NCBI GenBank assembly: GCA_914767715.1
Contig: OU612074.1
Coordinates: 13,626,062-13,690,061 of the forward strand
From: Membranipora membranacea
Taxonomy: Eukaryota; Bryozoa; Gymnolaemata; Cheilostomatida; Membraniporidae
Length of the DNA: 64,000 nucleotides
Direction of reading: 5' to 3'
Shown here: one piece after another, positions 35,990-48,268 of the stretch
How positions within the stretch are numbered: the stretch's first letter is position 1
Layout: every line of letters begins with the position of its first letter
The notes under the pieces: model-generated
What the model was told of the DNA's origin: nothing
The model's database searches: none
Seen by the model: the letters and a program-made list of their open reading frames with translations, nothing else
Position numbers and translations under genes: made by a program

Positions 35990-36594
35990 GCATTGATATG
36001 AATTAATGGATTGGTGGTAAATTACACAGTACGGCTTGTGGAGATATTTCATCGATATATAACTTTGTGTTAGTAACTGCATCTAGCTAATAATCTGGCA
36101 GCTTGTATGTTATGCATTGATCAACGTGCGAGCGTATAAAAATTCAACCATTCCGTTTTTACAAGTGGTCAGCTGATTGATTGATTTGTATTCTATCACT
36201 ATCTGTACAAGTTGCGAGAAAAAGGTTGCTGGTACACGTACTCTGCTAAAAAATAATGAAATTGCCTTGCATGCAAAAATGATGGGTACATATCTGACCC
36301 TGAGCAACGTATGGCTGTTCATGGATGGTTGCTGGACCGAATTTCTCATCTTTGATTAGTCCACAAGTTCAGAATGTAGAATAGCTGACACTTGTAAACT
36401 TTTGTAAAGCAGCTAGCCTGAGTTTTTGAAGGTTGTTACTGGGCCGTCAATCAATGTATAACGTAAAAGCTGCCAGGTTTATAGCTTTATTTAGAATTAG
36501 ATCCTGACACAAAGTTCTATTTAGATCCTGGCATATCTCCACAAATAGCCACGCTATGTATTTTACCACTGATTCATAAATTCATATCAGCTGT
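35990..36594. mobile_element. 605-bp foldback MITE, intact copy
   Basis: Both ends carry the same sequence in inverted form: TTGATATGAATTNATGGAT, GGTAAAATACACAG-like, TTGTGGAGATAT.TCATC-like, and TCTGGCAGCTT blocks. The centre is about 150 bp of AT-rich DNA. It is the template for recognising the half-copies in the transporter introns. It has no coding capacity of its own; two small ORFs across the centre are by-products. Confidence 0.85.
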
Positions 36595-37254
36595 CTGATA
36601 ACAAACAAAGGCTACGGTATGTCTATGTGATACGGCATATTTATCATCACATTGTGTGGTCTGCGAGTGTGATCGATCGATTTGCTAAAGTCTTTATAAG
36701 GATATAATCTATCTAGCGCTATCTATATAGGTTATCAGTCAACAATAAGTGTAGCTGCTCATTGTTTCCATCATGTTATCAGGTTCCCTCAGGTCGCTAT
36801 CAAACTATCAGACATCGAGTTCAGCTACATACCAATGCCAATGCGATTCATTGTCTAAACAGTGTTTTTCAGAAGTAATTAGTCTTATTATATTTTTATA
36901 CCGTATTATATTATATTTTATCCACTGACTTTATTATAAAACATTTTAAAACTTTTACTAGAGCACCCTATACTAACACTTTTATTTCTCAGAGAATGAG
37001 ATAAATACAAACACATACATACATACATTTACATACATACAAACATTTACATACATACACACATTTAAATACGCCTACATATTACATTCTAAGCTGTAAC
37101 AGTACTCTCCCAAAATGCATCACGTGATGCTATTGCGAGGCTTAGAATGTTTTAATAATTGTATTTGTAAGGAGAAAAAGAGCCAAATCAGCAGCAATGT
37201 TAATGCCGAGTAGTCAGCAATGTGAATTCCCCAGAGGCCTCAGCACTAGGGATC
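36595..37254. other. No recognisable gene; ACAT-rich run
   Basis: A degenerate (ACAT)n microsatellite lies at about 37,010-37,062. The rest is AT-rich and forms the 3' flank of the minus-strand membrane-protein gene. Confidence 0.45.
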
Positions 37255-39136
37255 CTATTTTGTTGTTTCATCAGCTCTGTTCTCATACACATCAGTGGTT
37301 TCTTCAGGATTTTCTCTGAGGGTAGTCGATCCCTGAGGTGTGCTCTCAGATAGATTCTCATACCATGTAGTTTTATTTTCAGGCGGACATAGACGAGGAT
37401 TGACCACATATATGCCATAAGTTACTTTTCCATCAGGTCCAAACTGCCCAGATTTTGTTAAGAACGAATATTGGTGAGGCCTAATGTTTGGTGTTGAGAC
37501 AGATTCGTATGTCCCTTCTCTGTTGATACTTCCAGGCTTCCCATCTGAAAACAGGTATCCAATATAGAATCTATATACTAGAAATGCAGTGAGTGAGCGA
37601 ATGCCTGCTAGGCTCTCGCTTTCAAATCGCTCAGCCATTGTTGGAACTAAATAGATTCTGAGTGAGCGATTGGAGAGTGATTCGGGAGCGATTTTGTGTA
37701 ATTGAAAGAGCAAGTGAATGAAATTTTTGTGCGATGTGATAGTAATAACTTGCTTTAGTAAAGCACGGCTCCTTCTAATTGAAAGACCCCCCTGTAACAC
37801 AGCTGGTGATGGATGGAATAATGAAAGAAACAACTTAAACTTTGTCAAAAATTGCTCTAAATGTTGAGGAAATTATTCTGTGCCGGGCTGCGGGCTGATG
37901 CTAAGGCCCTTTGCAATCTCTGCTATTCATGTCACAATAAGTAACTAACTCAATCGAAGGCAAAGAAAATTAAGGGGTAAACTAGATCTCTCAAGGTTAA
38001 TCCAATTGCCTGCATTCCAGTTGCTCCCTTCCACCGGTCATGCCGTAGGCGCCTGAGTCGTGACTAGTGGATCGAGAGCAACTCTGAATATAGGCAAATG
38101 GACTAAAATTGGTCTAGGGTATAGACACTTTGCGCGTGTGCACCAATAAATACTGTCACCTCAACCCACTGGGACAAAGTTAGCGCTCATAGGTAAAATC
38201 AAATAGGTTCATTGGGCGTGTCTGTGGCACTGTCGCTACGGGTGCAGAGGGACTCGTATCACAGAGTTGATCTGCAAGCATACATCTTACCCTTATTCAA
38301 AGTGGATGGTCCGAAAGTTGGGTATGCATATATCAAGTTATCTCTCTCCTTCTCCATACTATGAAACACATCAATATTAATCGCAATTGGTGTACACTAT
38401 TTGTCTATGATAGTATGCACATAATAAACATTCATAACAATGCAATCATCGATACCCACTATAGTTCAGGTTTTTTTATTATGTGTGATTTGTTTTTCTA
38501 CACATTAGCTACTGGTGCTGTCCGTAGTCGCACTGATCTCCGGCTCCAATGAGAGTTAGTGGCATTACATTATCCACCACTCATTCGGTGGAAACGAGTG
38601 GTTGATAATGTAATGCCATGAACTCGCCTTGGAGCCGTCTGAGCACTGATCACGTTATATACTCATATCCTATTGCATACAAATCTCAGCTCAACAGATT
38701 TAATTCACTAAGCTTGAGTAGGGAGGAATTAGGTGTGACGACCCATTTTCATTCTCAAGAGTAAGGGTTGGGGAAACACATGCGATTCTCAGTTTAATTT
38801 GACCCAATCAGAGGTACACATTCTAAGTAGTGTAATCTCGATGGCAGTGCAGTATGTAGCTTTATCATGATATGATATGAATTTCATAATATATGTATCT
38901 GATGATACGTAATACATATCAGCCTTACCGATGAACTCTCTTTCGGACCACACATAGAGTAGCCAACATTATGATGAGGATAAACAGCAGCAGAGGTATA
39001 CCCACAAGAATGAGATAATCCACTGCAGCGTCCCATTCCACTGAAGAAAAGGCGGTTTCACCAGTCGCACTGGATTCTCTAGTCGCACTGCTTTCACCCA
39101 TCGCACTGCTTTCACCAGTGGCCCTGTTTTCAGTAT
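37255..39136 (-). CDS. Single-pass membrane protein, two 3' exons only
   Basis: Exon 39136-38929 encodes a Ser/Thr/Glu-rich stretch with near-repeats of GESSAT/MGESSA, then a 23-residue hydrophobic helix (YLILVGIPLLLFILIIMLATL) followed by the stop-transfer VVRKRVHR. Its donor (phase 2) fits an acceptor at 37,571, giving a last exon 37570-37255 that ends with TAG. The last exon encodes a cytoplasmic tail of about 104 residues with spaced tyrosine motifs: TYESV, QYSFL, WYENL and VYENR. YEN-type sites are typical Grb2 SH2 ligands, and Yxx-hydrophobic sites serve endocytosis or ITAM-like signalling, so a receptor is likely. The ectodomain exons and start are not identified, so the call is partial. 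A 59-nt exon-like segment at 40087-40029 and another near 40,690-40,760 have usable splice sites but uncertain membership. No family recognised. Confidence 0.55.
37995..38075. repeat. Short MITE, copy 1 of 2
   Basis: CCAATTGCCTGCATTCCAG near the left end and a degenerate complement at the right enclose a GTTGCTCCCTTCCACCGGTC-like core. The same units in inverse order occur at about 56,710-56,800 in a nuclear receptor intron. It lies inside the intron of the membrane-protein gene. Confidence 0.65.
38545..38645. repeat. Relative of the dispanin-intron MITE
   Basis: AGTTAGTGGCATTACATTAT and its near-complement lie around ACCACTCATTCGGTGG, and GAGCCGTCTGAGCA matches one end of 13,733-13,856. The left terminal repeat is missing, so this copy is truncated. 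Confidence 0.75.
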
Positions 39137-42100
39137 CTGTAAGTAAAACTCCTTGTGTCAAAATCACGCCTTCCTTAGCTGTCAAATATAGTTGGTAGGG
39201 CATTTCGAACCTTTACTTTTAGACATTGATATGATTTTATCATTATAATATATATATCTGTGCTTTAGATGCATCGATCAGCGATACGTTAAAGCGGCTT
39301 GACAGATGTTCGATCAAACTCGAAAATCCATGTATCATTATTTTGAGTGGCCTCACCAATGCAACAGTAGTCTAGCTCTAGTTGGTCTCTAATTTTCAAG
39401 CTGATTCGTCCACAGGGCTCAAAATATTGATAAGATACACAAAATAGCTAAGAGATTGTGAAAGAGAAGCGGTGGTTGTTCTCTGTTTGGTTGCTGAGAT
39501 ACTCAAAGAAGGGGTGTTGTCTCCCCAGTTGACATGAGCGGGCATAACCAACAAACACATTCTTTATGTGTATTGTATTTGGTGATGCACAGTGTAAGAC
39601 AGCAGGTACTGTTTCGTTTGCAGTAACCTTGTAGAGACAAAGTTCAGTGCTAGAACAACAGGTGCATATCTACAATATCGTAAGTGTCGTAGTTTGAGTA
39701 AAATCCACTGACTACATTGCGCTGTAGATGAGAGATTAAAGCTGAAGAAATGTGGAAATTTTTTTTCCAAACATGGAAATTTATTGTGATAGCTTCATAT
39801 CCCAACAAAGCAGCAAATAGTTAGATGTTCCATGAAACAATCATTTAAAAAATGAGAAGGGATGGCAAAAGATGGGCTCTATATGCCCCATCATATTCAA
39901 AATACTAAAATTTTAAAAGACCTTGTTTGGTGTTCTCATATACAAAAAGAACCAAAGCGCAACTCTGCTGTATTGTTATCATTGGAAACTTCATAAGGAA
40001 TGATGCATTTAACTGTGAACATACTCACAGCAAACAACATAATTATAACGCTCCACATGTCCATAGAGGTAACCAGCGCTGATGTATCTGGCAAGAAATA
40101 TTCAAGTAGTTCTTGAAATTAAAAATAAGATTGCTTTTCTGTCACAACCAATAAAACACAACTAGGGTACATTTAAACTAATATACCTACAGGGACGTGG
40201 TTTAGAGAAAATGGTAGGGGAGGCAAACTTCCTTGAGGCGAAGTAACACCTGGTGGGCTGTTGTAACTTCTTCTGTTTGCCACTCTCTGTTTCTTCTTTT
40301 CTTTTTTCATCTTATTCACGCAATCTATGATACCATGCTTTCATTATCCTACTCACTATATAGAATGTAACACCCTACCACTTATATCTTTTTATTCAAG
40401 TCATTTTTTTATCTATGTTAATGTGTGTGAGGTCAACAAATTATTTTTTATTTGCTATAATTATAAACTTTTAGAAAACCTCAATAAATAAATAAATAAA
40501 AAGTATTTTAAAGTTTATGATCAGGAAATGAAGGTACTAAGTGAGCTGATTCAGACATGGATAATAGTGTTTATATACCAATCTATCTAAAATTCTAGGG
40601 GAGGCAGTGCCTGTCTGCCTCCTCTATAACTATGGACCTGACCTATACCTTATGAATTTAAAAAAAAATGCTCTAGCTTACCTGTGTAGTCAAAGTGGTC
40701 TGACTGTGATTCTATCCAATATATCCGTAGCTGGTTGTGTTTCAGTCATCAGGTGTACATCCCCTAAATGTAACAGTAAAGTGATGGGCATCATGTGAAA
40801 ATGAGATCGTAGTTAAAACTCAAGCTGGCACGCTTATCTGACACGCTTATCATATATCACTAAAATATCTCGTGTGACATCATAACATTATTTTTAGGTC
40901 CCAGGTGCACGTTTCCCAATGAGGAAGTGATCTGCTCACCATACTCTCACTCCCCTCCTCCCCTTACCCCCTCCGACACAAGAGTAAAAGTGACCTCGGA
41001 CAAACTTCCTGCCTAGATCAAGTTTAGTCCTATTTCCAGAATTTTGAGTTGTGCCCCCTTGAGTCATGTTGGCTAGAGTTAAATCAACCTGGTTTTAGGG
41101 GTGAAATAGTTGAAGCTAGCACCGAATTTTGGCTTGCTGAGGTGGGAGTGAACATAAATTAAAAAGGTCGAGTAAGTGTGAGCTAGCCATAAAATGAGCT
41201 ATTACAGGCTCCTTAGATTACTCTTCTTGTGTTAAACTGGAGCAACCAGAATTGGGATCAAACTTGGTCTTGGCATAAATTCGGCTACATGTGTATCATA
41301 CGTTTTCTTTCTGATGTATTTAATTCAGACTGGGTCAAAGCTGATGGCGCACAAAGACTGTCAATCAAATTGATGGGTTTGGGTGTGAACAGGTGCTTAG
41401 TTGATACTAAATTCATGACAACTGACTGCATTCATTCAGTCAGAGGTAGATTGAAAACCTTATAACCATATATATATATTATATATATGATGTTACTCCT
41501 GAGTGTTCTTTCTCAAACTGTGCACCACAGGCAAAGCTTAATCCAAGAGAAATCTCATGTTGAGACTAGAAACCTACATAGACCTACTAATAATTAGTAG
41601 GTCTATGGAAACCTATAAAGCTTATGACTTTAACCTGAATACTGGCTGTTCCTGCAGAGACTGCAGGTTAATTATACTTTGTGGTTAAATTCTGAGGATT
41701 CTGACTAAAGCCATACTGACTCCCGTGATCTGACTGGGCATGTAGATCACTCATGCCCAGAGCTGAGCATGCGCAGAATGGACTAAAGCATCAAAAGAAT
41801 TAAATTTTGTTGCAAAAAGAATACCCGAAAGATATGAAATATACGAGGCATACGTACATACCCAAATTGGTGGACAAAGCCATACAGGCCTAAAACCCGA
41901 GACTGTGGATTATCTATAGTCTGGTAAAACTAAATTTTTTTTATGGAAATTGTTGTTCATTTAGTTAGAAGTTAGCCTCCCCTGGTTTAGGAGGTGTCTT
42001 TTGACACAGGTCAAGAAAGGCTGGTGCCTACATAAATGATTCCTTTGGCATAGCTTGAGCCTTGTTGGCTGAGTAACAACATATATATTGAGGTACAAAG

Positions 42101-43130
42101 GTCATTGTCTTTCTTTTATTGCCCAGACCCCACAATGTAGGGGACTTGCCATGTTTTATGGCTTCTTCCGTTGATTATTAATAATCAGTTTTCTTTCCAC
42201 GGCACACTTTTGCCTATTCTTAATGAATGAATAAATGCCAATAAAATTTCGATATAACTATGCGGGTTTTCATGTAGCGGGAAGCCGGGAACCCAGTCGC
42301 TCTCAACAGTGAAGGGGATTTATGGGTTTTTTACATTGATTATTAATAATCGATTTACTTTCTACGGCACATGTTGAGCTTTTGCCTATTGTTGGTGCTA
42401 CTATTGCTAATTTGTATATCTTCTTATGCAGCCAAATAAGGAGAGAGTGTTTGTAGTTGAGAATTGTCCACACAAATTAATTTGTAGAAAATTCCTGTCA
42501 AAACTTCAATGTTCACTTGCGCTAACAATGAACATGCGAACCTCAAAACGGGTATCAAGTGATAATTACTTCCAAGAACACCACATCAGGAGGAATGGGC
42601 CGGGGGGGGGGTACAAATGAAGTATTAATATGTTCATTGTACTATGTAACCTTAGCCTTATCACGCGGCAACAGTTTTAAGGTTATTTTGGTTTTGGGAA
42701 CCTGAGATGGTGAGGTTTAGTCCCCTCCACACGGAGAAGAACCCTCGCCCTTCTTACTTTCTGATGAACGCATCACAAGGAAATTTTTTACCGCCCATAC
42801 TTATCGCTTGGGTGGTCCTAGTGATTTCTGAGAGCTTATATTATTTACAAATTGATTCCTATTACCAAGGAGTAACAGTGTTACTCCTTCCTATTCCCAG
42901 GAGTTGAATGACTGAATCTTGATATACACAGACTGAATTATAAAAATCCAATCCATAACAACTTTTTAAAAAGGCAATTACTACATGAATTTGCGATGCG
43001 TTTGAATTCATTAAATACACTTTATACACATCAATGTAATATGGAGATTGAGAAATCAGGTGGCAGATTAAAAATACAAATATAAAGATAAATGCTGCCT
43101 TCTCATACTTATATGTTGCTCTTTTCGTAC
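39137..43130. other. Long gene-poor stretch with repeat debris
   Basis: No gene assembled. It contains a diverged copy of the 48/53-kb repeat at about 40,200-40,620 (ATGGTAGGGGAGGCA, AGTGAGCTGATTCAGACATG), a 31-bp palindrome CATAGACCTACTAAT/ATTAGTAGGTCTATG at about 41,576-41,606, and two diverged copies of a block around TTGATTATTAATAATC near 42,165 and 42,335. A TAGCCTTATCACGCGGC remnant sits at about 42,655. Two exon-like segments at 40,029-40,087 and about 40,690-40,760 are discussed with the membrane protein. Confidence 0.4.
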
Positions 43131-43149
43131 TCTCAGCTCCTTATCCCAG

Positions 43150-43270
43150 TGGAATTAAATAAATTGAGTATCCATGTTATAATCTCCACCTGGTGGTTAC
43201 GGCTATCCAGGGCTTCCTGGGACTTCTTCTCCTGGTACTCCATCTGTTTCAGCTGCTGGATCTCTTACTA
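43150..43270 (-). CDS. Possible coiled-coil exon, unassigned
   Basis: On the minus strand, a short open stretch encodes IQQLKQMEYQEKKSQEALDS followed by RNHQVEIITW, with a heptad-like pattern of Leu, Met and charged residues. A 3' splice site could lie just upstream (about 43,271). The codon content looks protein-like, but no partner exon or family could be found, so it may be a stray exon of a minus-strand gene or chance. Confidence 0.3.
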
Positions 43271-43357
43271 ACAACACGAGAAGGAAGAAAGAATAAGGTC
43301 AGGATAAAAATGATATATTAGAAGTATGTTGGTATAATACCGTTTGAAAAAAGTGTA

Positions 43358-43427
43358 TCCCTACCAATACCCCTACCAATACCCCTACCAATACCCCTAC
43401 CAATACCCCTACCAATACCCTGCCAAT
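43358..43427. repeat. 12-bp tandem repeat (TACCAATACCCC)n
   Basis: Five to six units with only edge variation. The last unit is shortened to TACCAATACCCTG. Confidence 0.92.
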
Positions 43428-45047
43428 AGTGTAAACTCAAACACTGAGTTACATAAATGTGTATAGTATTGAAGAAAGGTCGAATGATTGGTAGTGTGTG
43501 TGTTAGCTGTCTTCTCTTTTACCTTTCAAGCAAAGTCAGATTTCCTCCTCAATTTTGAAACTCCTGATTTGGCTTTTAAACTCACTTAGCAAAGCATTCG
43601 CTTCGAGCACCATCAAACAAATAAAATCGATCGTCTAAATTTTCTTGCACAGCTTGATCTTTAATGAAACAGAGTAGAAACAACAAGAATAGTTAAAAAC
43701 AAAGTTATTGACATGAAATGATACATGGATTCTGCAATCTCCTAAAATCTGTCGCTATCACACAAGCTGAAGAGAAAGCTGATTATCTCCCCCTTCAAAT
43801 ATACAGACAGTTGTGGCTGCCTGCATTAAAACAATGTTTCAGAAAACGAGAAAGCTGCTGAAATCCTGCTTGCAATTTTCGTGTTTATTTTATCAAATAC
43901 TGTCAGTCAGTGAGATATCTGATCACCGAATGATGTGAGGCTCTGCTGACTTACCATATATTTCTCTGTAGAAGTCAGCGTTAGATTTGTATCACTGATG
44001 TGGAGATACCAGGCATGTATCATAGTACAGAATTAGCATCTTTATTTTTACTTGTTTCTACTGATTCTTTCAATCTTTAGTTTTAGGAACAGTAATAATA
44101 TATGCACCTTACTCTCAACCGATTTCTGAATTATTTATTGGGCAAAATTTAGGACATCGGCTTAATATACCACATTTAGTATTGTGAGTGAGTATGTCAT
44201 CAATGTTTTTGTCACAGTGGCACTCTGTTTCAAGGCTTGTATCGGCTATTGGCTATTATTGGCTATTATTGGCTACATTGAATTGCACACATGTACTATG
44301 GAATTCAGTGTATGGCTATAATATGGCTACTGGATTACTTAGAGTACAACAAGTTGATGAAGCTCATTTTTGGCACATACCCAAGTTATTCACTGGAATT
44401 GTACCAAAACCACATATTACGGTTACTTGGAAATAGAACACATACACATTTGCCAATTTTTCTCCCGGATTTAAGACATTAGCCTCCTTCTGCTGGGTGG
44501 TCTTTTGACAGGTTCTCGTGTGTCGGGATTGAGCTATTCGTCAAAGCATAACCATGACTAGCTAGAATGTGGGACTGGGTGGGTTGGTCTTAGGTCCGCC
44601 CGGCACATGATCAGTGAAAGCCACCGGAATATTGGAGTCAGTGTGCCAATTGAAGATATGGGCAGCTGGCCAGCTCCAAATATCAATCAATTGTTGCGTC
44701 TGCTCAAGAAAACTATACACATGGTTCATGAAAACATCAGACAATTAAGTTGAACCAGCCTGTGTAATTCCAACATAATCAATTTGATTAAGTTGAGTAA
44801 GAGAATGATAATATCAGCCTTAGCCTTAGTTTGAGCAAGTTTGGTAAAAGAATGACATAACCTTAGTATCATCTTTGTTAGGAGCTGATCCTGGACTTAT
44901 GTCTCATATGCTCCTAATTTTTAGTCTGGTCACCTGCATGCACAAATAATATTTCATCTGACTGTTCAAAGAAAGACACTGGACTGTAGTGATCATTTAA
45001 AAGATTAAAAGATTAAAAGACGCATGGTCAACTTAGCCAGCAAATTA
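43428..45047. other. No recognisable gene
   Basis: AT-rich. A small tandem GGCTATTATT repeat lies at about 44,248-44,275 within an ORF that therefore looks non-genic. A duplicated AAAAGATTAAAAGATT is at about 44,998-45,018. Confidence 0.35.
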
Positions 45048-45049
45048 GG

Positions 45050-48000
45050 TACCCGGCCATAATGCCATGGCCAAAATGCCATTGGGACAAAATGCCATTG
45101 CCATAATGCCATTGTCATAATGCCATGGCCATAATGCCATAGGTGAAAACACCACTGCACAATATACCAATGCCAAAATACCAGCCGTACAAAACGCCAG
45201 TTGTGTCAAAATACCAGTGGATATAAAGCCAGATGTGTCAAAATACCAATGGATATAAAGCCAGATTGGACATAATACCATGCGGGACAACATACCATAT
45301 CCCAAAATACCATTGCCAAAATGCCAAAATATATAACCAAAGGAGATCAAGCCACGTTGTACTTTTTTTTAGTCACATTACAGCTGCAGATTGCTCGATC
45401 AGAGTAGGGGGTGGTTCAGTTGGTTAGAGCCATCTCTTTCACTGTTCAAGTCTCGAAGTTTCTACATTTGAATTTTTTTCTCTTGGGTTAGTTGGGCCCC
45501 ATTGTACTGAAGGCTAGTGTGTGTTGCAGAAATTGCAGCCAAATATTGCGCCGTCAAGTCGCCAACTCTGTGGGTTATGGCAAGTTAATTGACTCTCTAA
45601 ATTTGACCATCTTTATGTCTTGGCTTGAAGGGTTTTAACTGGTCTTTTCTGATGCTATTACCGGCGTCATGAAGGCTAGCATGATTGCACTCTGGCCCTA
45701 CCCACACCCCCGGCATGAACTTTTTGAACAAGCCTATGCAATTTCTTAACAAGGACCTCTCTCCTCGCTTGTTATTGGTTTTCATAAATTCAAGTTTGTT
45801 GGATCAAGCGTTGTATTCATGGTTTGTTATCATATTGAAAATATTTTGAATTGAGTATGAAATTAATAAAAGTTTCAAAACTTTATTATTCAAAAAGCAT
45901 TTGTAATGGCATGATTTTTAGTTTTTCAAAAATATGAGAACTGTGACCCCTGGTTTAATTCCCTTGATGTCACACAGAGTCCTATCTGGCTATCACTTGC
46001 GTGGCCCCAGAACTCTAATTCTAGATCCTGCTCAATGGCTGGACCGAGTGCTTGTATCATCATCAGGGTTAAATCTAATTCCTTTTTCAGGCTTCTAAAA
46101 TGTTCATAGATAGTTATGCTGTTCCTCTTTCTTCTAAAAAAGTTCCGGAATATGAGCTGTTATTCTTCTGGTTAAAAATGTTGTTCGAGGTCTCAAAAAG
46201 GTATTCTCATAGTTTATGACGAGACAGTTGGTGATACACCATTCATTTATCAGAGGTAAATTGCTCTTTGTAATTTCAGGTTCAGTGCTAAAATAATTAG
46301 TATTGTCAGCAAAAAAATTTCAATTTAGATCAAGTGATACATTTAAAAGGTCAACATTATAAATTATAAATAGTGCTGGCCGAGAACCGAACCCTGGGGA
46401 GCACCGATCATGACAGGCAGTAAACCGACTTAATTCATTTACCAATACAAACTGTTTTCTAAATTCAAAAGATAATTTTCTAACGGTCGCTATGAGGGGG
46501 ATAATATCTGAAAAAAATATCTGTTTACTTATTAGAACGCTGTAATTTATTGTATCAAAAGCATTTGAAAGATATAAAATTGAACCCTGGGTGATTCTTC
46601 CCTCAATAAAATGGCCGTAAAGTTGTTCCATTATAATATTGATTGTGTCAGTTGTACTGCCCCCATCTAATGCCAAATTTGTTACAATGATTTTTAAATT
46701 TCCTCTATGGTTTTTGAATGCTTTTTGCTTATTTTGTGAAGTTTAGTACCCTCTTTGGTGAGTGTAAATAACTGCTTAGTCATCCAAGGTTTCTTGATAG
46801 TAGGGCGTTGATGCTTTCTGGCGCTAATTTTGTTGCTGGCATTATCAATGCATGAGCTTGGTTTTCCATTGAAAGTTGGTGTCAGATATTTCTGTAACAA
46901 TTTTGTTATTGTATAATTTCTTATAATAACACATTAATTTATTTTAGTTGTGTTTATCCGTAAGGAATTGTTGATCTGAAATGTTTAAATCTAAGGTGCA
47001 CATTTTTATGTTCGGATTTAATAATAGTAATAGTTAATATAAAATAATTATTTTGGTTTCACAAATTCTTGTTCGGGATCTAATAAGAATATAAAAATAT
47101 TGGCTTCAACTCAACTTGCTTTAGTCTTTTGACGCTAAGTCAAAATTTTATTCTGGATTCAAATCAATGTTGATGTCACCAACAATAAGTCAGTTCGTGG
47201 GGAGCTAAATCCTCCAGTAAATTTTTGGGTTGAACATATAAAATTCTCAATATTCTTTTTAAATGGAATCAAAAGAAGTTACATTACATAACTATTTAAG
47301 AGAAACAAAAGCTCTGCATAGTAACACCACATTTTGACGAAACGGCTCTGTAGACTATGTAGCTTTTATACCCTCGAGTAGGAAAACAAATTTTGTTGAA
47401 TGTGTATATGGTCAGAAGAGATGTTAAAAACTTATCCATATCCATCATCATCATTTATACTAGATTTACAACATGAAATTCAAGTTGTGAACATCCTGTG
47501 AGTCACAAGCCCCTATTAAATGACTTTGCTGAATACTATGGCCATGGCTTAGCCGTGAAAGTTCATTTTGGGTGAACAGAGTTTTTCCTTCCTGTTAGTT
47601 GTAACTGTAACTTTTTATACAACTAATAAATACAGAGATAACCGGCTCTATGTTCAATCATCGTAGTCTTATCAATGTCATTAGTAAGCATGAGTCTCTA
47701 GGGCAGCGATGAGTCAAGACTTAATAATCCAAAGTTATTGTCATATTATTCTAAAGAATGGTTGGGAAATATTTATTACAAGTCACTAGCTCTCAGTTTG
47801 TGGATCCCAACAAACCCCAGATATCATTGAAATTGAACGAAGAAACTTCGAGACTTGAACAGCGAAGGAGATGGCTCTAACCAACTGAACCACCCCCTAC
47901 TCTGATCAAGCAACCCGCAGCTGTAATGTGACCAAAAAAAATACAACGTGGCTTGATCTCCTTTGGTTATATATTTTGGCATTTTGGCAATGGTATTTTG

Positions 48001-48250
48001 GGATATGGTATGTTGTCCCGCATGGTATTATGTCCAATCTGGCTTTATATCCATTGGTATTTTGACACATCTGGCTTTATATCCACTGGTATTTTGACAC
48101 AACTGGCGTTTTGTACAACTGGTGTTTTGGCATTGGTATATTGTACAGTGGTGTTTTCACCTATGGCATTATGGCCATGGCATTATGACAATGGCATTAT
48201 GGCAATGGCATTTTGTCCCAATGGCATTTTGGCCATGGCATTTTGACACA
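45050..48250. repeat. 3.2-kb structure bounded by inverted minisatellite/SINE arms
   Basis: The left arm (45,050-45,470) and right arm (48,250-47,845, inverted) are near-identical for about 400 bp. Each arm is a minisatellite of AATGCCATGGCC/AATACCAGTGG-like units, then TATATAACCAAAGGAGATCA, then a tRNA-like head with A box TGGTTCAGTTGG (45,412-45,423) and B box GTTCAAGTCTC (45,444-45,454). Beyond the heads the sequences diverge. The loop of about 2.4 kb holds a minus-strand LINE remnant. ORFs of about 100 codons in each arm are minisatellite translations. Confidence 0.88.
46310..46930 (-). mobile_element. LINE reverse transcriptase remnant
   Basis: 46,900-46,694 encodes the linker between endonuclease and polymerase (KKPWMTKQLFTLTKEGTKLH). 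46,676-46,320 carries a decayed polymerase with NAFDTINYSVL, from the DF.KAFDT.NH motif, and a PGFGSRPALFIIYNVDLL block, from PQGS.LGPLLF.IYINDL. The catalytic YADD region is not present. The pieces are out of frame with each other. It lies in the loop of the large inverted repeat and is in the opposite orientation to the LINEs at 10.5 and 63 kb. Confidence 0.8.
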
Positions 48251-48268
48251 GAATCAGCAAATTACCAT

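Noticed and set aside
37571-37848. Amino-terminal half of the 197-codon minus-strand ORF
   Set aside because: The preceding exon's phase fits an acceptor at 37,571; the upstream part has no protein-like features and is probably intron.
44188-44482. ORFs of 82 and 63 codons
   Set aside because: They overlap in two frames and include a GGCTATTATT tandem repeat; no recognisable domain.
45045-45350. 101-codon ORF and its near-identical twin at 47,953-48,246
   Set aside because: They are the same minisatellite arm read in inverted copies; no codon bias or domain.
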